A stretch of 64,000 bases of DNA, taken from NCBI GenBank assembly GCA_022264855.1, contig JABYQU010000022.1, positions 248,001-312,000 of the forward strand. The letters run 5' to 3'. Made by a program: the position numbers and the translations under genes. Within the stretch, counting starts at the first letter, position 1, and each line of letters opens with the position of its first letter. The DNA is from Lenzites betulinus. Lineage: Eukaryota; Basidiomycota; Agaricomycetes; Polyporales; Polyporaceae. Positions 11,483 to 24,300 of the stretch are shown here, piece after piece. The notes below the pieces were generated by a model. The model saw only the letters and a program-made list of their open reading frames with translations, searched no databases and had not been told where the DNA came from.

Positions 11483-12919
11483 ATGTCGGCCCCGGCCATC
11501 CCAAACATTTCATCCACGCCCGCTCTCCTCCACATCCGGTCCGACCCCCACTCGGGACGCAAGTACCACGCCTCCGCCGCCCTTCCAGCAGGCACCGACC
11601 TCCTCGGGCCCAGCGCTCCCTACTCTTACACGATCTGGAAACGATTCCGAAACGAGGTCTGCGCCTCATGCTGGCGCTACGACGGTGGCCGCCGCACTTT
11701 CCTCACGCGCCGCGATGATGAAGGCCTCGACTCCCCGTCCTCCCCGCCGGCGAACGGAGATACGCCCCACCCTGAGAGATCGAGCACCATGGCGGGCCTT
11801 TACTTCTGCGACGCCCAGTGTCAGGGCGAGTGGATAGCAAGGGAAGGCCTCGGCGCTGTCGATCTTCTCAGGCAGCTAGAAGCAGCGCGGCAGAAGAAGG
11901 TCAAGCCCGCGCCCAAGGCCAAACTCAATCCGGGCGCCGGGACACCGCAGCCAGAGAACGCAGATGAGGATGTGACACCAGATGTCATTGAGCAGGCATG
12001 GGATGCGGTGCGAAACAAGGAGAGGTCGCCGAAGGAGGTGCGCAGGTGGCGGGATCTGCAGCTAGAGGACTACGAAGCGGACATGGCCAGATACGTGCTC
12101 CTCGCGCTGAATAGGTGCCTGCGCGAGCAATGCAATGGACGTCTAGATTCACAAAGTAAGGACAATGCCGGCGTCGAGTCGGAGAAAAGAACCCAGTCCG
12201 AAGGGCCGGCAGAGGCCAGCGGACGCGATCATGAGCCGTCCGAGTGGGAGACGTTTGCGTCGCTCCAGGTCAACGAGCTGCAGCTGCTCAAAGCCTGCCC
12301 CCAGATCCTAGCACACCAAACCCGGATCTATCAGCTTCTGAAGGGCAAGTTCGGGTCGCGCGCAGCGGAAAGGAGCGGTCCGTCTTCGCGAAGCAGCCCT
12401 GTCTCCGCGTCTTCGCCCAGTCATGCGCAACCGCGCGCCGATAACGCAGGCGCAGGCCGGGCCACAGAACTGAACCTTGCAGACCTCGTCACGATTGCGA
12501 ACGTCCGGACCATTCTGGGCGTGGACCCGGGGAACGCGTTCGGGATCTGGGAGGTGCCGCTCATGGAGGAGAGCGAGTGTCTCGGCTTCGCGCTGTACCC
12601 CGTTGCCTCGTTCTTTAATCATCGTGAGTGGCCTTTTGCCCGTCGCAGCCGAACCTAATTTCTGATGGCTCACGAAATGGCAGACTGCGCCGCGAATGTG
12701 CGAAAGGAGCGAGACGGGCGGACCCTGAGATTCGTGACGACGTGCGCGGTCGAGGCTGGCGAGGAGTTGTGCATCAGCTACGGACACGCGGAGAGCATGG
12801 ACCTTGCGACGCGCCAGCGGGAACTCCTGGAGGGCTGGTACTTTGAGTGCAGGTGCAGCCGGTGCACGTCTGAGGGTGCGGGGAGGGCGAGCGGGTGCGA
12901 CATACCGTTAGGTGTTTGA
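11483..12919 (+). CDS. SET-domain protein (SMYD/SET5-like lysine methyltransferase)
   Basis: This is a predicted protein-lysine methyltransferase; the substrate is unknown. Two exons, 11483-12623 and 12684-12919, give 458 residues. Near residues 55-120 there is a partial zinc motif: CASCW, then YFCDAQCQGEW. It resembles a MYND finger without the final His/Cys pair. A linker rich in charged residues follows. The SET C-terminal half has FALYPVASFFNHHCAANVR, matching the NHSCxPN signature with His for Ser and Ala for Pro. It then has EAGEELCISYG, holding the catalytic-Tyr motif, and a post-SET CRCSRC cluster. The stop at 12919 follows the post-SET cluster closely. The C-terminal helical region of true SMYD proteins is absent, so either it is a short relative or downstream exons were missed. 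Confidence 0.82.
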
Positions 12920-13967
12920 ACGTAGCCGAAGGACCGGGTCACACGCTAGATGCGAATTCGACTGCCGAGAATGTTTGCGATACACGACGAGCGGGGCGTT
13001 TCGGGGTCGGAGGGTGCAACGTTGCAGCGTGCTGCGTATGATAAGCGTCATGTCAGTTCGACGAGGAAGTCGAAGCGCGACAGCGAGCCATCGAAGTATG
13101 CGATGCTCAGTGGGCACTAGTGTTGTACTGCGCGCGCATCAGATTGAATCACTACGAGTGTTGGGGGACGGTGATTGGCTGAGGGAGAGGGCATCCGCGT
13201 TCGCCGAGGGCGGTGTCGAGCGGGAGGATAGAATTGCGGTCTCGCAGCGGGGGAAGAGCGCGTGTAGAGGGCCAGCGAGCGATCGAGGGGGCCACAAATG
13301 CGACAATGTATGCACGGAAGGCTTCTGCTCCGTGCCTTGTGCGGATAAAGGGGCTCGAGAAGGGCCGCGGGGAGAAATATTATGTTTCCAAGAGCACGAG
13401 AAGGAAGGGCAGGCCAGGGCGGCCGGGTGCGGCACTGATGGTTCCCATAGGGCGCGACTCAGCGAGTGCGGTCACTTGAGCACGCGTCTGCGCGTGGTCC
13501 ACCCCGCCCACCGCGCTCTCGCCGTTCAACGCGGTGTAAAACGCGTGTGGAGACCCCGACGCAGGAGAGCAGAACACGGAACACGGCGCGCAGGGCGAGC
13601 GCGAGGGTGTCTGAGATGAAGAGGAGGTTGGATTGCAGCAGCCGAAACACGGGCGCCTAAGCGGGCGAGGACGAGGACGGCTATTCCGCCGCCATCATTT
13701 CCTCTCTCCCTCTCCCTCCCCCCTCTCCCTCTCTCCTCTCGCGTGGACTTGCTCCTTACACGGTCCTTTCTCTCCCCGACCGAACCGCGCCACAAGTCCT
13801 CCCTATTCTCTGCGGCCAAAATAGCCACAATAAGCCCTTATCCCGCACGACAGCCGTTGACGGTCCGTTTCCGAACGCGTAACAATTTCCTCAGGACCCT
13901 GCGCTCGTCTGCTGCACGTCCTGTAGCTCCTGCCGCCGCCGGGCTCTGCACTCGGTCGCTCTGACCT
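12920..13967. other. Intergenic region SET/BEM3 with polypyrimidine tract
   Basis: Several frames are open here because of base composition, but their products are Arg-rich and unlike any family. A C/T-rich run at about 13,697-13,741 lies roughly 230 bp upstream of the BEM3 start. Such CT tracts are common in fungal core promoters. Confidence 0.45.
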
Positions 13968-16900
13968 ATGGCGACGTCCCACCCGCCAAAAATCATGACC
14001 ACCCCCGTGCCAAACGGCACGCCCATGCGCGACCGTCCGCATCGAAACGACTACCCGTCTTCTGCCACATCGTCCCCAGCGACCATTCGTTCCATGGCAT
14101 CTTTCTCCACCCCGCAATCCTCCTTACATCCCAACAATGCTTCCTCGTCTTCCTTGAACGCACCCTCCGCCGCCAATCCTGCCGTGCCCACCAACCAGCC
14201 ACTCACCCTCGATGGGCTCCTTGCCGTGCACGCGGGCGCGCCCAACCCAGCTCTCGCCGCACTCGATGCCGCGGTCAACGACCGGAACTCCCTATCAGCG
14301 CAGAATACACAGCTCTGGAAGCTCATCGAGAAGCAGCGCTCCGGATACAACCATATCATGAAGGAGCTCGAGCGCATGCGTGGTGAGCGTGACCTTTACC
14401 GCGGCCGTCTTCACGCAGCAGGCGAGAACACGGACGCGCTCCTGCGCGCGCACCGTGCCAAGGAGAAGGAGGGCAAGGAAGGCTCCCTCCGGTCCACGTC
14501 GTCCACCTCGCAGCTTAAGTCCAGCGACAGCGGCGCCGGGGCGTCGGCATCATCATCAAGAGGACAGATGTTGGATCCGCGGACACACATGTCGAGGGCC
14601 AACTCAGACGAGACCTGTGAGCTTGTCTTTATACCACGGTTCATTTGGACCCGTCTTCCTCACACGCTTTGCTCCACAGCGTCCCGCCTCCAGAAGATGT
14701 CTTCTTCTCGCTCCTTCGACCCCAGCCAGTCAACGAACTCCCTGCCGCGAACGCCGGATCGTAAGGGTTCTCAAGGCCCACCGCGATCAGAGTCACCGGC
14801 GATGTCTATTTCATCCAGTAACAACTATCTGGCTACATCGCAAACGGCATCATACAACCCTGCGTCCACAGCCCCCACTGCTCCGTCACCGCTTTCGAGT
14901 AGCGAGCGAACCGCCGATACCACCACGCGCACGTCGCCACCGCTAACACAAAGCCCGACTGAACATAATTTGCAGCAGCAACAGCCACAGCCGCCCGTCC
15001 CTACGCGCTCAGATTCCCTCACGCCTGCAACATCTCCGTCCACGGCGTCGACTATCACTGCGAAGTCGGGCTATTCAAGAGAGACCGGTGATCCAGTGAC
15101 AGGCAGTGGTTCGCGGAAGCAGCCCGACGCCCCCGCTCGGCCTCCTGCCCAGCCGGTACAACTGCAGGTGCCGCCGCAAAGCTCGGTTGTACTGACGCTA
15201 GCCAGCCCGGAACGTGTCGCACAGCCTGCAATCAACGGTCGAGGGGCATCGCTTGATGGCCCCTCCGGTACGCCGAACGCCATGCCCAACGGGCACACGA
15301 CGTCGCACCCGCGACCGCCACCAATTAACCCACCTCCACCGCAGTCCGTATCAATCACAGTGAACGGGGAGACGAACCTATCGGTCCGTCCTCAAGTCTC
15401 CTCTCGGGACTCGCAGATCTCGCTCCCCGAGGAGGCTAAACGGTACTATGCGACCATGGCGTCTCCCGCAGTGAGCCCGGGCATGAAATTCAACTTTCCG
15501 TCGGCCCCGAGCTCGCCTCTCAAGTTGGAGACATACAGCGAGCGCGCGTCGGACGATAGCAGCAGCATGTCCGGGGTGAACGGTACCACAGCGGGCAGCC
15601 TGAGCATCCCGAGCGACAGCCCGGGTGCGCCAGGGGGACGGGGACGGGGAGAGGGACGGGTGGCGGGGACGACGGATCGAGCAGGATCTGTCACGACGAC
15701 GGAGGAAGGCGCCGAGTTCCTCGACATGGAAGACGAGGACAGCGCTTACGACTCGGGCGCTAACGGCGCCAGCAGCGGCAGCGCGCAGGCCCCCTCCTTC
15801 GACGACACCGCCAGTCTCGCCGCCTTCACCAGCAGCGACGGCGGCGACATTCGTACGCGCGAGCCTACTTCTGCCGCGATGCGCAAGCTTCCAGGCGCTG
15901 AGGACTTTCCGCTCCCGCCGTCGTCCACAAGCGGCCCGACGCAGAACGGCACGCCTGTGGGTACGCCCTCCCGCCAGGGCCACTCATTGGACGTTCGGGA
16001 CGGGCGGCCTTCCCTATCGACGTCCGACTCTCACACCTATCAGCACTCGATGGCGTCCTCGCAAACCCTGGTCGCCGATCAGCCACCACCGTCGCCATTC
16101 CCTTTGCCGATGCCGAACGGCCCGCCCCGCATGGGCTTCCGCGCGTTGCCACTGCTAGCAGAAGATCTGCCATACACAGAGGTACAGGTCTTGACGTCTT
16201 CAATCCGGCCGAACGACCGCGGGAAGGAGGTGTTGTCGTTCATCATCAACGTCGAGCCCGGGCGCGGCAAGGAGAGTTGGCGGGTGGAGAAGTTGTACAG
16301 CGATGTGCTTGGGCTGGATACGCGAGTGCGGGCGGCGGTCGGGCGCAACGCATCGAAGAGGCTGGCGAGTCTGCCCGAGGGGCGGCTCTGGCGTGATCAT
16401 GCGCCGGCAAAGGTCGACCAGCGAAAGGTGCGTCGGTTTCTCTCTTCCCCCGCCTCCCCACTCCCCTCCGCGCTCTCTTCTTTTTTGTTTTCTGTTCTCC
16501 CCCTCCCGTCTTCTGTCTTCTGCGCTTCTGGGTTCTGTGCCTTGCCTGCTGCCCCTTATCGCGGACGTGACGTGACTGCAGGGTCCCCGTGCCCAACCCT
16601 CGGAGGTAGTTGTCCACGTTGTTGGTCCGAGGAGTGCTTTTCCGTCTTCCCGGCGGAGACTGCCAGATCTCATACCGGAATATGTTTGTGCTTCTGGATC
16701 TGGTGGATGTTTCTATCGTCCCAGCGGTTCTTGTGCTTTTTCACCTTTCGCCACTTCGGCCACATTGTACTCCGCTGAACAATGTCACTAACTAAACCTT
16801 ACTTTCATACAGGCTGCGCTGGAGGCGTACCTCAGGTCTCTCATCACCCTTCCCGTCAAGAACAAGGACGAGGTCGTCGCCTTCTTCACCTCAGACATCG

Positions 16901-19629
16901 TCCGTGACGGTGCGAAACCTGTTTCCCAGGCGGGCTATAAGGAGGGCTATCTCACCAAACGCGGCAAAAACTTCGGCGGTTGGAAGTCGCGTTATTTCGT
17001 CCTCCAGGGTCCTTCGCTCGAATACTATGAATCCGTGAGTTCTCCGCGCCGTCAAAACCTTGCACATCTATTCCCGTCCTCGGCATCGGCATGTCGCCCT
17101 TCGGGACAACTCTCATTGTCTCTTGCGCTTGCGCTTCTTGTTTGCTGATCATCCCTCTCCCATGTCTGTCACAGCGCGGAGGCACCCACCTAGGTTCCAT
17201 CACGATCACCGGTGCCCAAATCGGCCGCCAACAACGGACTGCAGAGAAGCGCGAGGCGGATGAGGACAACGAGTATCGCCACGCCTTCCTCATCATCGAG
17301 GCGAAGCGTGCGCCGAACGGCTCCACCGCGCGCCATGTTCTCTGCGCGTCGAGCGACGAGGAGCGCGACGCGTGGGTCGAGGAGCTCGTACGCTACGTCA
17401 CCGGCACGTACAACGATGAGCAGGTCCCCGTCTCCAGCGTCGCTGGCCCGAGCCCAGTCTCCGCCTCCACTGCGGGGCCAAGCGCTGCGCCGCGCTCGAG
17501 CACAAGCTCGAATCCACCGACCGACATCATGACGACGCCCGTGCGGCGGAGCACTAAGGAGATCGTCATCGCCAAGGGCCCCGCCATGCCCATCTCCCAG
17601 CTCGCACCCGACGGTGCAAACGCGAAGCTGTTCAATGCGACCCCATACCCGGAGTCGACAGCCAGCCCCGCGAGGTCTATCGCGCCCTCCATCGCAGAAC
17701 GCCTCGAGATCGAGGTGCCCCTGTCGAGCTCGCTGCCCGTCTCATCGCCCCTCGCAGAGGAGCCCGAGGTGTCCATGGCGGTCAGCCAACGCGCCAACTC
17801 GGAGCTCGGCCACTACCCCGACCTCGTCGACCAGCGCGCGGCCGCCTCGCGCTCCCCGGAGCAGATCAAGCGGATCAAGCAGAAACGCATGTCGATGAAG
17901 CCGCCCTCGATCCCCGAGCGCTCCTCCTCCCCGGAGAAGGACGCGGGGCCGAACACGCCGCGCGTGGACGCGCACGGCAAGGTCAAGATCTCGGGGCCCA
18001 TGAACGGGACGCCCATCCCTGCCGGGTACAAGTTTGGCGGCAAGGACGCGCCGCCGCCCGAGCAGCCGCCCCCTTTGCCCACCACCAACGATCGGCGGGA
18101 AAAGACGAAGTCGCGGACGTTCAAGAACTGGGGCTTTGGCAGGACACACGGTAAGCTGGCCGCCTCTCCGTTCAATCATGTGTTTTGGTTCCTGACGGGT
18201 GTGTGCTAGACAAAGCGGCGGCGGTTGCGGTTCCGACGTACATCCCCCGAGCTGTGTTCGGCGTGAGCCTCGAGGAGTCCCTCGATGTTGCGCAGATTGC
18301 CAGTCTGCCTGCGATCGTTTTCCGGTGTATACAGTACCTCGAGTCGAAGCAGGCTGAGCAAGAAGAGGGTATCTACCGACTGAGCGGAAGCAATGCTGTG
18401 ATCAAGGGTCTCAAGGACCGCTTCAATGCTGGTGCGTAGTGTGTTTCTGGCGTGCTTAGCGTGACACGCCGCTGACATTAGTCTGAAGAGGGCGACGTGG
18501 ACCTGCTCGCCTCGGACGAGTACTGGGATCCGCACGCGATCGCGGGGCTGCTCAAGACGTTCCTCCGGGAACTGCCTGCGAGCATCCTCACGCGCGATCT
18601 GCACTTGCGCTTCCTATCGGTGATTGGTATGTCATGCAGTCGAGAAGCGTTGGAGCCGCTCTGAACCTAACGCGTTCCAGACTTCGTCGATCCCCAGGAA
18701 AGGATCCGGGAGCTCTCGCACCTCATCTCGTCGCTCCCCGTGGCGAACTACAGCCTGCTCCGCGCGCTAACGGCGCACCTGATCCTCATCGTGCAGAACT
18801 CGGGCATCAACAAGATGACGATGCGCAACGTCGGGATCGTCTTCAGCCCCACGCTGGGCATCCCGGCGGGCGTGTTCAGCCTGATGCTCGGCGAGTTCAA
18901 GCGCGTCTTCAACGTCGACGGCACGCTCGAGGAAGAAGCCGAGAGCGGCGAGCCTAGCGAGGAGTCACAGAGCCAGAGCAGTGCCGCGCGGCGGAACAGC
19001 CAGCACTACTCGGAGGCCGCGGCCGACCAGATGCTGGGCCTCGCTGGGAGGACTCTGCCAGGTACGTGCAATCTGCGCTCCCACCTCCCTCGCTATCTCC
19101 CTTACTGACTTCATCTGCACCCCGTGCGCTCCACGCTTCTCTTCTAGTGCAACAAGAAGAGGCCGTCTCGGATGACGGCGACGATATCGTCGAAGAGAGC
19201 GGGACGGAGGCGACCACGGAGAACGACTCCGAGTCCCTGCAAGATTCCTCCGCCGCCTCGAGCTCCGCTCACGCGAGCACGAACGCGAACGTCTTCGTCG
19301 AGCGCGCGCAGACACCCCCCGAATACACGCAGAACGGGCAGTCCGGCAGCGCACAACGCCCCCGCGCCGCGCAGCTCGCTGCAACGCGCGGACTGAGCGT
19401 CGCGACCGACAAGGCAAGCCGACGCCACAGCCGCATGGTCGGCCTCCCGCACTCGCCGCGGCCGCCCCCGCAGGGCCCACCTCCGCCGCATCCGATGTCG
19501 ACGCACACGCAGAGCGCGCAGGGCAGCGACTCGTCCTCGTCGAGCCCGCACGTGGGCAGCGAGGGCGTCGCTGTGGTTCCCCCGTCCCCCGCGGCCTCGG
19601 TGGCGATTTCTCCGCAACGTCCGACATAG
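13968..19629 (+). CDS. BEM3: BEM3-like Rho GTPase-activating protein (PX-PH-RhoGAP)
   Basis: This is a GTPase-activating protein expected to act on Cdc42 at sites of polar growth. The long N-terminal half is disordered and Ser/Pro-rich, after a short coiled coil (LSAQNTQLWKLIEKQRSGYN, then MKELERMRGERDLYRGRL). The PX domain runs from DLPYTEVQVLTSS across the 16428-16812 intron to LITLPVKNKDEVVAFF. The PH domain has GYLTKRGKNFGGWKSRYFVL and ends near ERDAWVEELVRYVTG. The RhoGAP domain starts YIPRAVFGVSLEES and carries the arginine-finger segment EEGIYRLSG, then LLKTFLRELPASIL, LIVQNSGINKMTMRNVGIVF and SPTLGIPAGVF. This PX-PH-GAP order is that of yeast Bem3. A 63-bp intron (14617-14679) is in phase and stop-free, so it is easily misread as coding. 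The acceptor before EGDVDLL is best placed at 18488. The start is the first ATG of the frame. Confidence 0.93.
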
Positions 19630-20306
19630 CGCCGCGGCGCTCCGTCTGTCTCTAGCGCTGCTCGTACTGCTGCCGCTGCCGCTGCTGGTGTGTGTGTGAG
19701 CACCGGGGCGTGAGTCGCCACGACGAGACGGGGGACGCGGGTTGCGCGGATATGACGATCGCCCGCATGCTTCATTCCGTACACGCCGCACTACATTGCA
19801 TACTTTTTCTTATGGCACGACACGTATGGTTCGCTCTATGACTTTTGAGGAGGGGAGGGTGGAAGGGCGGCGCTGCCCGTGCTTCGCGAAGGCGGGGTTG
19901 CGCAGAGCTGCTGCCGTTGCAGTCCCTGGGGACGCGGTGTTCCCCAGGGTGCTAACGTACGCGTTTTCTCTCCAATTATGGATGTTTTTCTCTAGTATAC
20001 AGCTGCATGTCACAATGATACCCACCGGCGTTGTATATCCCATTCTGCTCATGTGTAAATTACGCCCCTCCGTCCGAGTGTGCATGGCGGTCCTGGTGTA
20101 TTCTCCCAGTTGAAACCACCTCGATCGCGAGCAAAAAAGGCGTGCCTGTGGCGTATCCGTATCGTCCAGTGCGCCTGCGAGCGCCTCTAGCGCCCAAAGC
20201 CGCGCCCTGACGCAGACTGGCCAGCAGCGCCGAACGCAGTCTGCGCATCTCTTTCCTCAACGTCGCCCTCGCCCTCCTCGCCGTCGCCGCCAGCACGCCC
20301 GTCACG
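19630..20306. other. Intergenic region BEM3/SHR3
   Basis: These 677 bp contain the BEM3 3' untranslated region and the SHR3 promoter. No gene or repeat was recognised. A hydrophobic reading frame continues directly upstream of the SHR3 ATG but has no start codon before a TGA. Confidence 0.45.
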
Positions 20307-21371
20307 ATGGGCTACATCCAAGCCGCCGTGCTCTCGTCCGTTTCCTTCTTCCTCGGTATGTAACGCCGTTCCGCGCGCGCCCCCACCCGCTCACACGTCC
20401 GCGTCTGCGCACGCCTGCGTCCTTCCCAGGCGTGCTCTTCATCTGCCTCAATGTCGACTACCGGCTGCTCTTCACGCCGCTGACCGACGGCATCGTGAAC
20501 GACGGGCTCGAGTTCTACACGACGTTCTACAACTCCCCACCCGCTATCAAGGCGAGTGCCGTGCCTCTGCTCCCGCGTGCCTTCCCGCTCACCCGCCGCC
20601 CCTTCGCCTAATTTAATTCTCAATTCTCAATTCGAACCGCCCATGGAACGCCCCCGCCGCCGCCCGCGCACACGCATGCGTCGGACGCGCAGGGCCTGCT
20701 CCATTCTATAATGGGCGTGGGGCTGCTCGGCCTGGTGGGCAAGCTGCACAAGTGGGACGACAGCGCGATGTTCTTCGACGGCTCTTCCCTCGGTGCGTCC
20801 TCCTCCCTCCCTCCCATTCACCCTTCGCCCCTTCCTCCTTCCTTCCTTCCCGTCCACCCGTCCGCGCTCCCGCCTGCACATCCTTCTCCCCGCTTCCGTT
20901 TCCCCGTCCGAAGCATTCCGCCGCGCCCGCAGTCCCCACTCACACACGCGCGCCGTTCGTTCCAGCCGCGTACATCTTCAGCCTCGCCGTCTACCTCACC
21001 GTCGGCATCCCCGCGTGCCGCACCGTCGCGGACCCCGTGCCCAACGTGGACACGCGCGCGGACCGCGTCGAGGCGCTGCGCATCCTCTCCGCGGGGAATA
21101 CGATCATCATCGTCCTCCTCGGCGCCATCCTCGCTCTGCAGGCACGTCCGCTCTCTCCCTGCCGACTACTTACCGGCGCGTTCGCTGACCAGAAGCCCTT
21201 CTTGTACTATATAATGATACTGGACCGTGCCGTGCTCTCGTCGCGCGTTCGCAGGCGGGTGAGCAGTGGGCCAGGCGGCTCGAGGCGAACATCCTCCAGG
21301 AGGCAGGCCCACAGGAGAAGGCGAAGCCCGCAGCGGCAGCCGTGGACGCGGAAAGCAAGAAGAACAAGTGA
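20307..21371 (+). CDS. SHR3: SHR3-type ER membrane chaperone for amino-acid permeases
   Basis: Shr3 proteins are four-helix ER membrane proteins that help amino-acid permeases fold and leave the ER. Five exons (20307-20355, 20430-20551, 20693-20792, 20966-21141, 21255-21371) give 187 residues, against 210 in yeast Shr3. Hydrophobic segments are AAVLSSVSFFLGVLFICL, SIMGVGLLGLVGKL, AAYIFSLAVYLTVGIP and NTIIIVLLGAILALQ. Family-typical pieces are VDYRLLF near the N-terminus and FFDGSS after the second helix. The tail is charged and Lys-rich (ending ESKKNK), as expected on the cytosolic side. Introns 2 and 4 use GC donors (AAG|GCGAGT and CAG|GCACGT). I found no GT alternative that keeps the frame. 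No in-frame ATG lies upstream before a stop. Confidence 0.85.
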
Positions 21372-24300
21372 TGCGCGCATCGCCATCTTCTGGAGTCGTC
21401 ACGCCTTTACGGCCACCGCTGCTTTCTTGATAACAACCAAAATTCGCCCAGGTTATCCTGTGAGGCGTGTGTACAGACAATGCGTGTGCACATCGGAAGC
21501 CCGTCTGCCACAGAACACGCAGTGCGGGAACGAGCTCGCGAGCCCGAGGTACGCACCACGCGCGGCCGGGCGTGAACACTGATGAGCGATGTCGGTAAAC
21601 GGCGTGCATCGCTCGCCGTCTGATGACGCCTTCCGCCCCGGCCCAAAGCGGCAGTCTGTCGGGGGCCTCTCCCACCGTCGCGCAGTCGACGGGCCAAGCG
21701 AGGACAGGGGGCGCAGAAGATCGCGCGCAGGAACTCGCGGCAGGCCCTAGAGCGCCGCAGAACGCATTCGCATATGGTGCGAGTGCGCCGCGGGGCTGCG
21801 CTCGCCCCATCCGTCCGCCCTCCCCAGCCTGCACACGGCGCACGGCGCAGGCGTCCGCCCGGGGAGGTCCTCCGTGGCCTGCTCCCGGTGATACTTGTCG
21901 CACAGGAATGTGATCGCGCCTGCCACAGCGTCGTGGCGTCGTGCAGCTGCCGCGCAGACAGACGTCTTCCCGTGGCTGGCAGCGGCCCGCCATGGGAGCG
22001 AGGAAAGGTGCGTCGAAGGACGGCTGCGTCGCGCGCCCGGGCTTCTCCCCGGTCCAGGCGCGTCGCCCCCTGTGAGTGTGGGACGGGGCGTGCGCGCAAG
22101 GTTCGCCCTCCGTGCCAGGGAGGAGGCCTATCTCCGGCGAGCGATAGGTGTGCAGAGCGCGCGCGTGCGCGCGTACCCGGGCTCGTCTCGCTGGAGGTGT
22201 TCTTCCGCGAGGAGCTGGGCTCGAAGCCGCGGTGTTCGATGCGCCGCGGGACAACCCAGGCGGGCTGAGGCCCGCCGCTGCACACGTACGTGAGTGCGGG
22301 AGTGCGCTGAGCCTGATGTTCTGTTCTGTTCTGGAGGGCGCAGAGGAAGGTGGGGGCGAAAAGGTCCGGTCGGGAATCAGGGAGAGGGTGCGCGCACACG
22401 GCTCGGACTCAGAAACGCATCGGCGGACGTACTGGGAGACGCGGTCGTGATGGGCCTGACGTGCGTTGCGCATCCGATACCTGCGCGGAGGGGAGCTTCT
22501 CCCGGGTCGAGCTCGCGCGGGTGGGGAAGAGGGAGACGGGGGAGCGGCGCGGGTGGGCGAGGGAGCCCGGGGGACGGTGCACGCTTCCCGCGAAGCTGTC
22601 TGTCTGTGCACTTGCCGACGGTACTGCTCTATCGAGGACGAGGAGCACATGCAGCGGCCGACCGTCCCCCACGGCGCATCACCGTACGTGCCCCGATCCG
22701 GCAGCGCGGGTCCACAGCTGCGCGCCTCCGCTGTCCTCGCCTGTCTCGCCGACGTCCGACACTGCGCTCTCTCTCCTCCTCCGACCCCCGTTCGCCCTCG
22801 CGACCACCCAGACCACTCGGCTGCGCCCGTTACGCGCCCATCTCGTCGTTGCCCTGTGATTCATGAATTCGCCTCGCCCGCCCGGCAGTCAGTTGCGCGA
22901 GATGCGTCGGGTGGTGCCTCCCGCATCCTCCTTGTTCCACCAAAATGGCAACTCTCGTAGTATTCGCCACTGTCTGTCACACCCTGCCCACAACAAGGGT
23001 CCATAACGTACACGCCCATCGGGCCCGCGATCTCCCATTGTCCGCCCGTTTGCGCAAACGACGCGCCGTTTTACTATTCTGCACCACCGCGCCTGCCGCC
23101 CCACCCGAGCAGCGCGCGTACCTCCCCCAGAGCGGGGCGCATCGCTGCGGGTGGGTGATGCCAGATCAGATTCAGACCGTACGAGTCGTAGCCGAGCAGG
23201 GAGCGAGTCTCCATCTGTTCGCGGTGACGTCGAGTGTCCTCTCCACCTGCAGCACGTCCGAGTCTCCTCTGGCATCCGCCTAGAAAGGCACGCCCATCCT
23301 CGCGTCCGTACATGCACCCGCAATTCCGCGGGATACGCATACGTGGCGTCCGTCCCTGTCTGATACCCACCGCGCACGCATTCCATGCTGATTAAACGTC
23401 GCGCTTTCTAGGTTCTATGCTTGCCCGCTGACGCTCCTCGACTCGGCCACCGCCACGCCTAATAACCGGCAATCTATCACACACTCCAGATATACGCCTA
23501 TGGCACCGCAACATACGGACATCATGCACATCACATATGCGGCACTGCTCCGGATGGCCAGAGCCTCTTCCACCTTCCTGCAAGATGAAATTGGCTGCTG
23601 ATGCTGCAGTGCGTCCTAGTATCAAGGCCCTCATCACCTCCACCACCCCTAACCTTGGCCCCCGCTAGCCGGGCACGCATCTTCACAGGTCAGGCGCAGC
23701 AACGCAAAATTTCACAAGGACACCTGTCGGCGCGCTTGCGAGTAGCACTGTCACAGGTACCCAGATGAGTGGTTGCTGGGACACCACACCCAATGCGCTC
23801 CGAGCGCGCACCTCTCGCCGCAGCGGTGCGTCTCGCATCCATATGCATGTTTCTTCGCCGCATCTGACAGCACGCATCCTGCGAGATCCCCGTGTCGCCG
23901 ACCGCGCCAGCTCACATCTCCCGTCACGCTTCGTGGAGATGGACCGGGGCACGGAAGCCCACGCAGATTCGGCCCCAGTCCCTGCTGGATCTGATGGGCC
24001 CGACAAGAGCTCGACGCCCGACAGATATCACGTCCTCGCACGTCGCTTCTCCGAATATCAGCGCCAGATAGAAGGCGCCTGCGCGCCGCGGGCTGCCCAC
24101 CGTCCAGCACATTCACTTCCCGTTCTCATCCAAGCTTCATATCGCGCTGCGCTGCGGTAAACATAGACCGGGCATGCCGTGAGCACGCAGCGACAGATCG
24201 AACGCGCTCGTCACGCACGCACGTCGCCGCGCCTAGGGAGAAACTCGGTGACTCCTGCGGCGCCATCTTACCCTGTGCGTGCACGCTCTGAGTCAACGAT

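Noticed and set aside
12912..13619. 235-codon plus-strand frame after the SET gene
   Set aside because: Arg/Cys/Gly-rich with no domain, and several alternative frames are open over the same DNA; not needed to complete the SET protein.
21166..22650. 494-codon open frame on the minus strand
   Set aside because: It is rich in Arg, Ala, Pro, Ser and Cys with no domain. Overlapping frames on both strands are also open, as expected in CpG-rich noncoding DNA.
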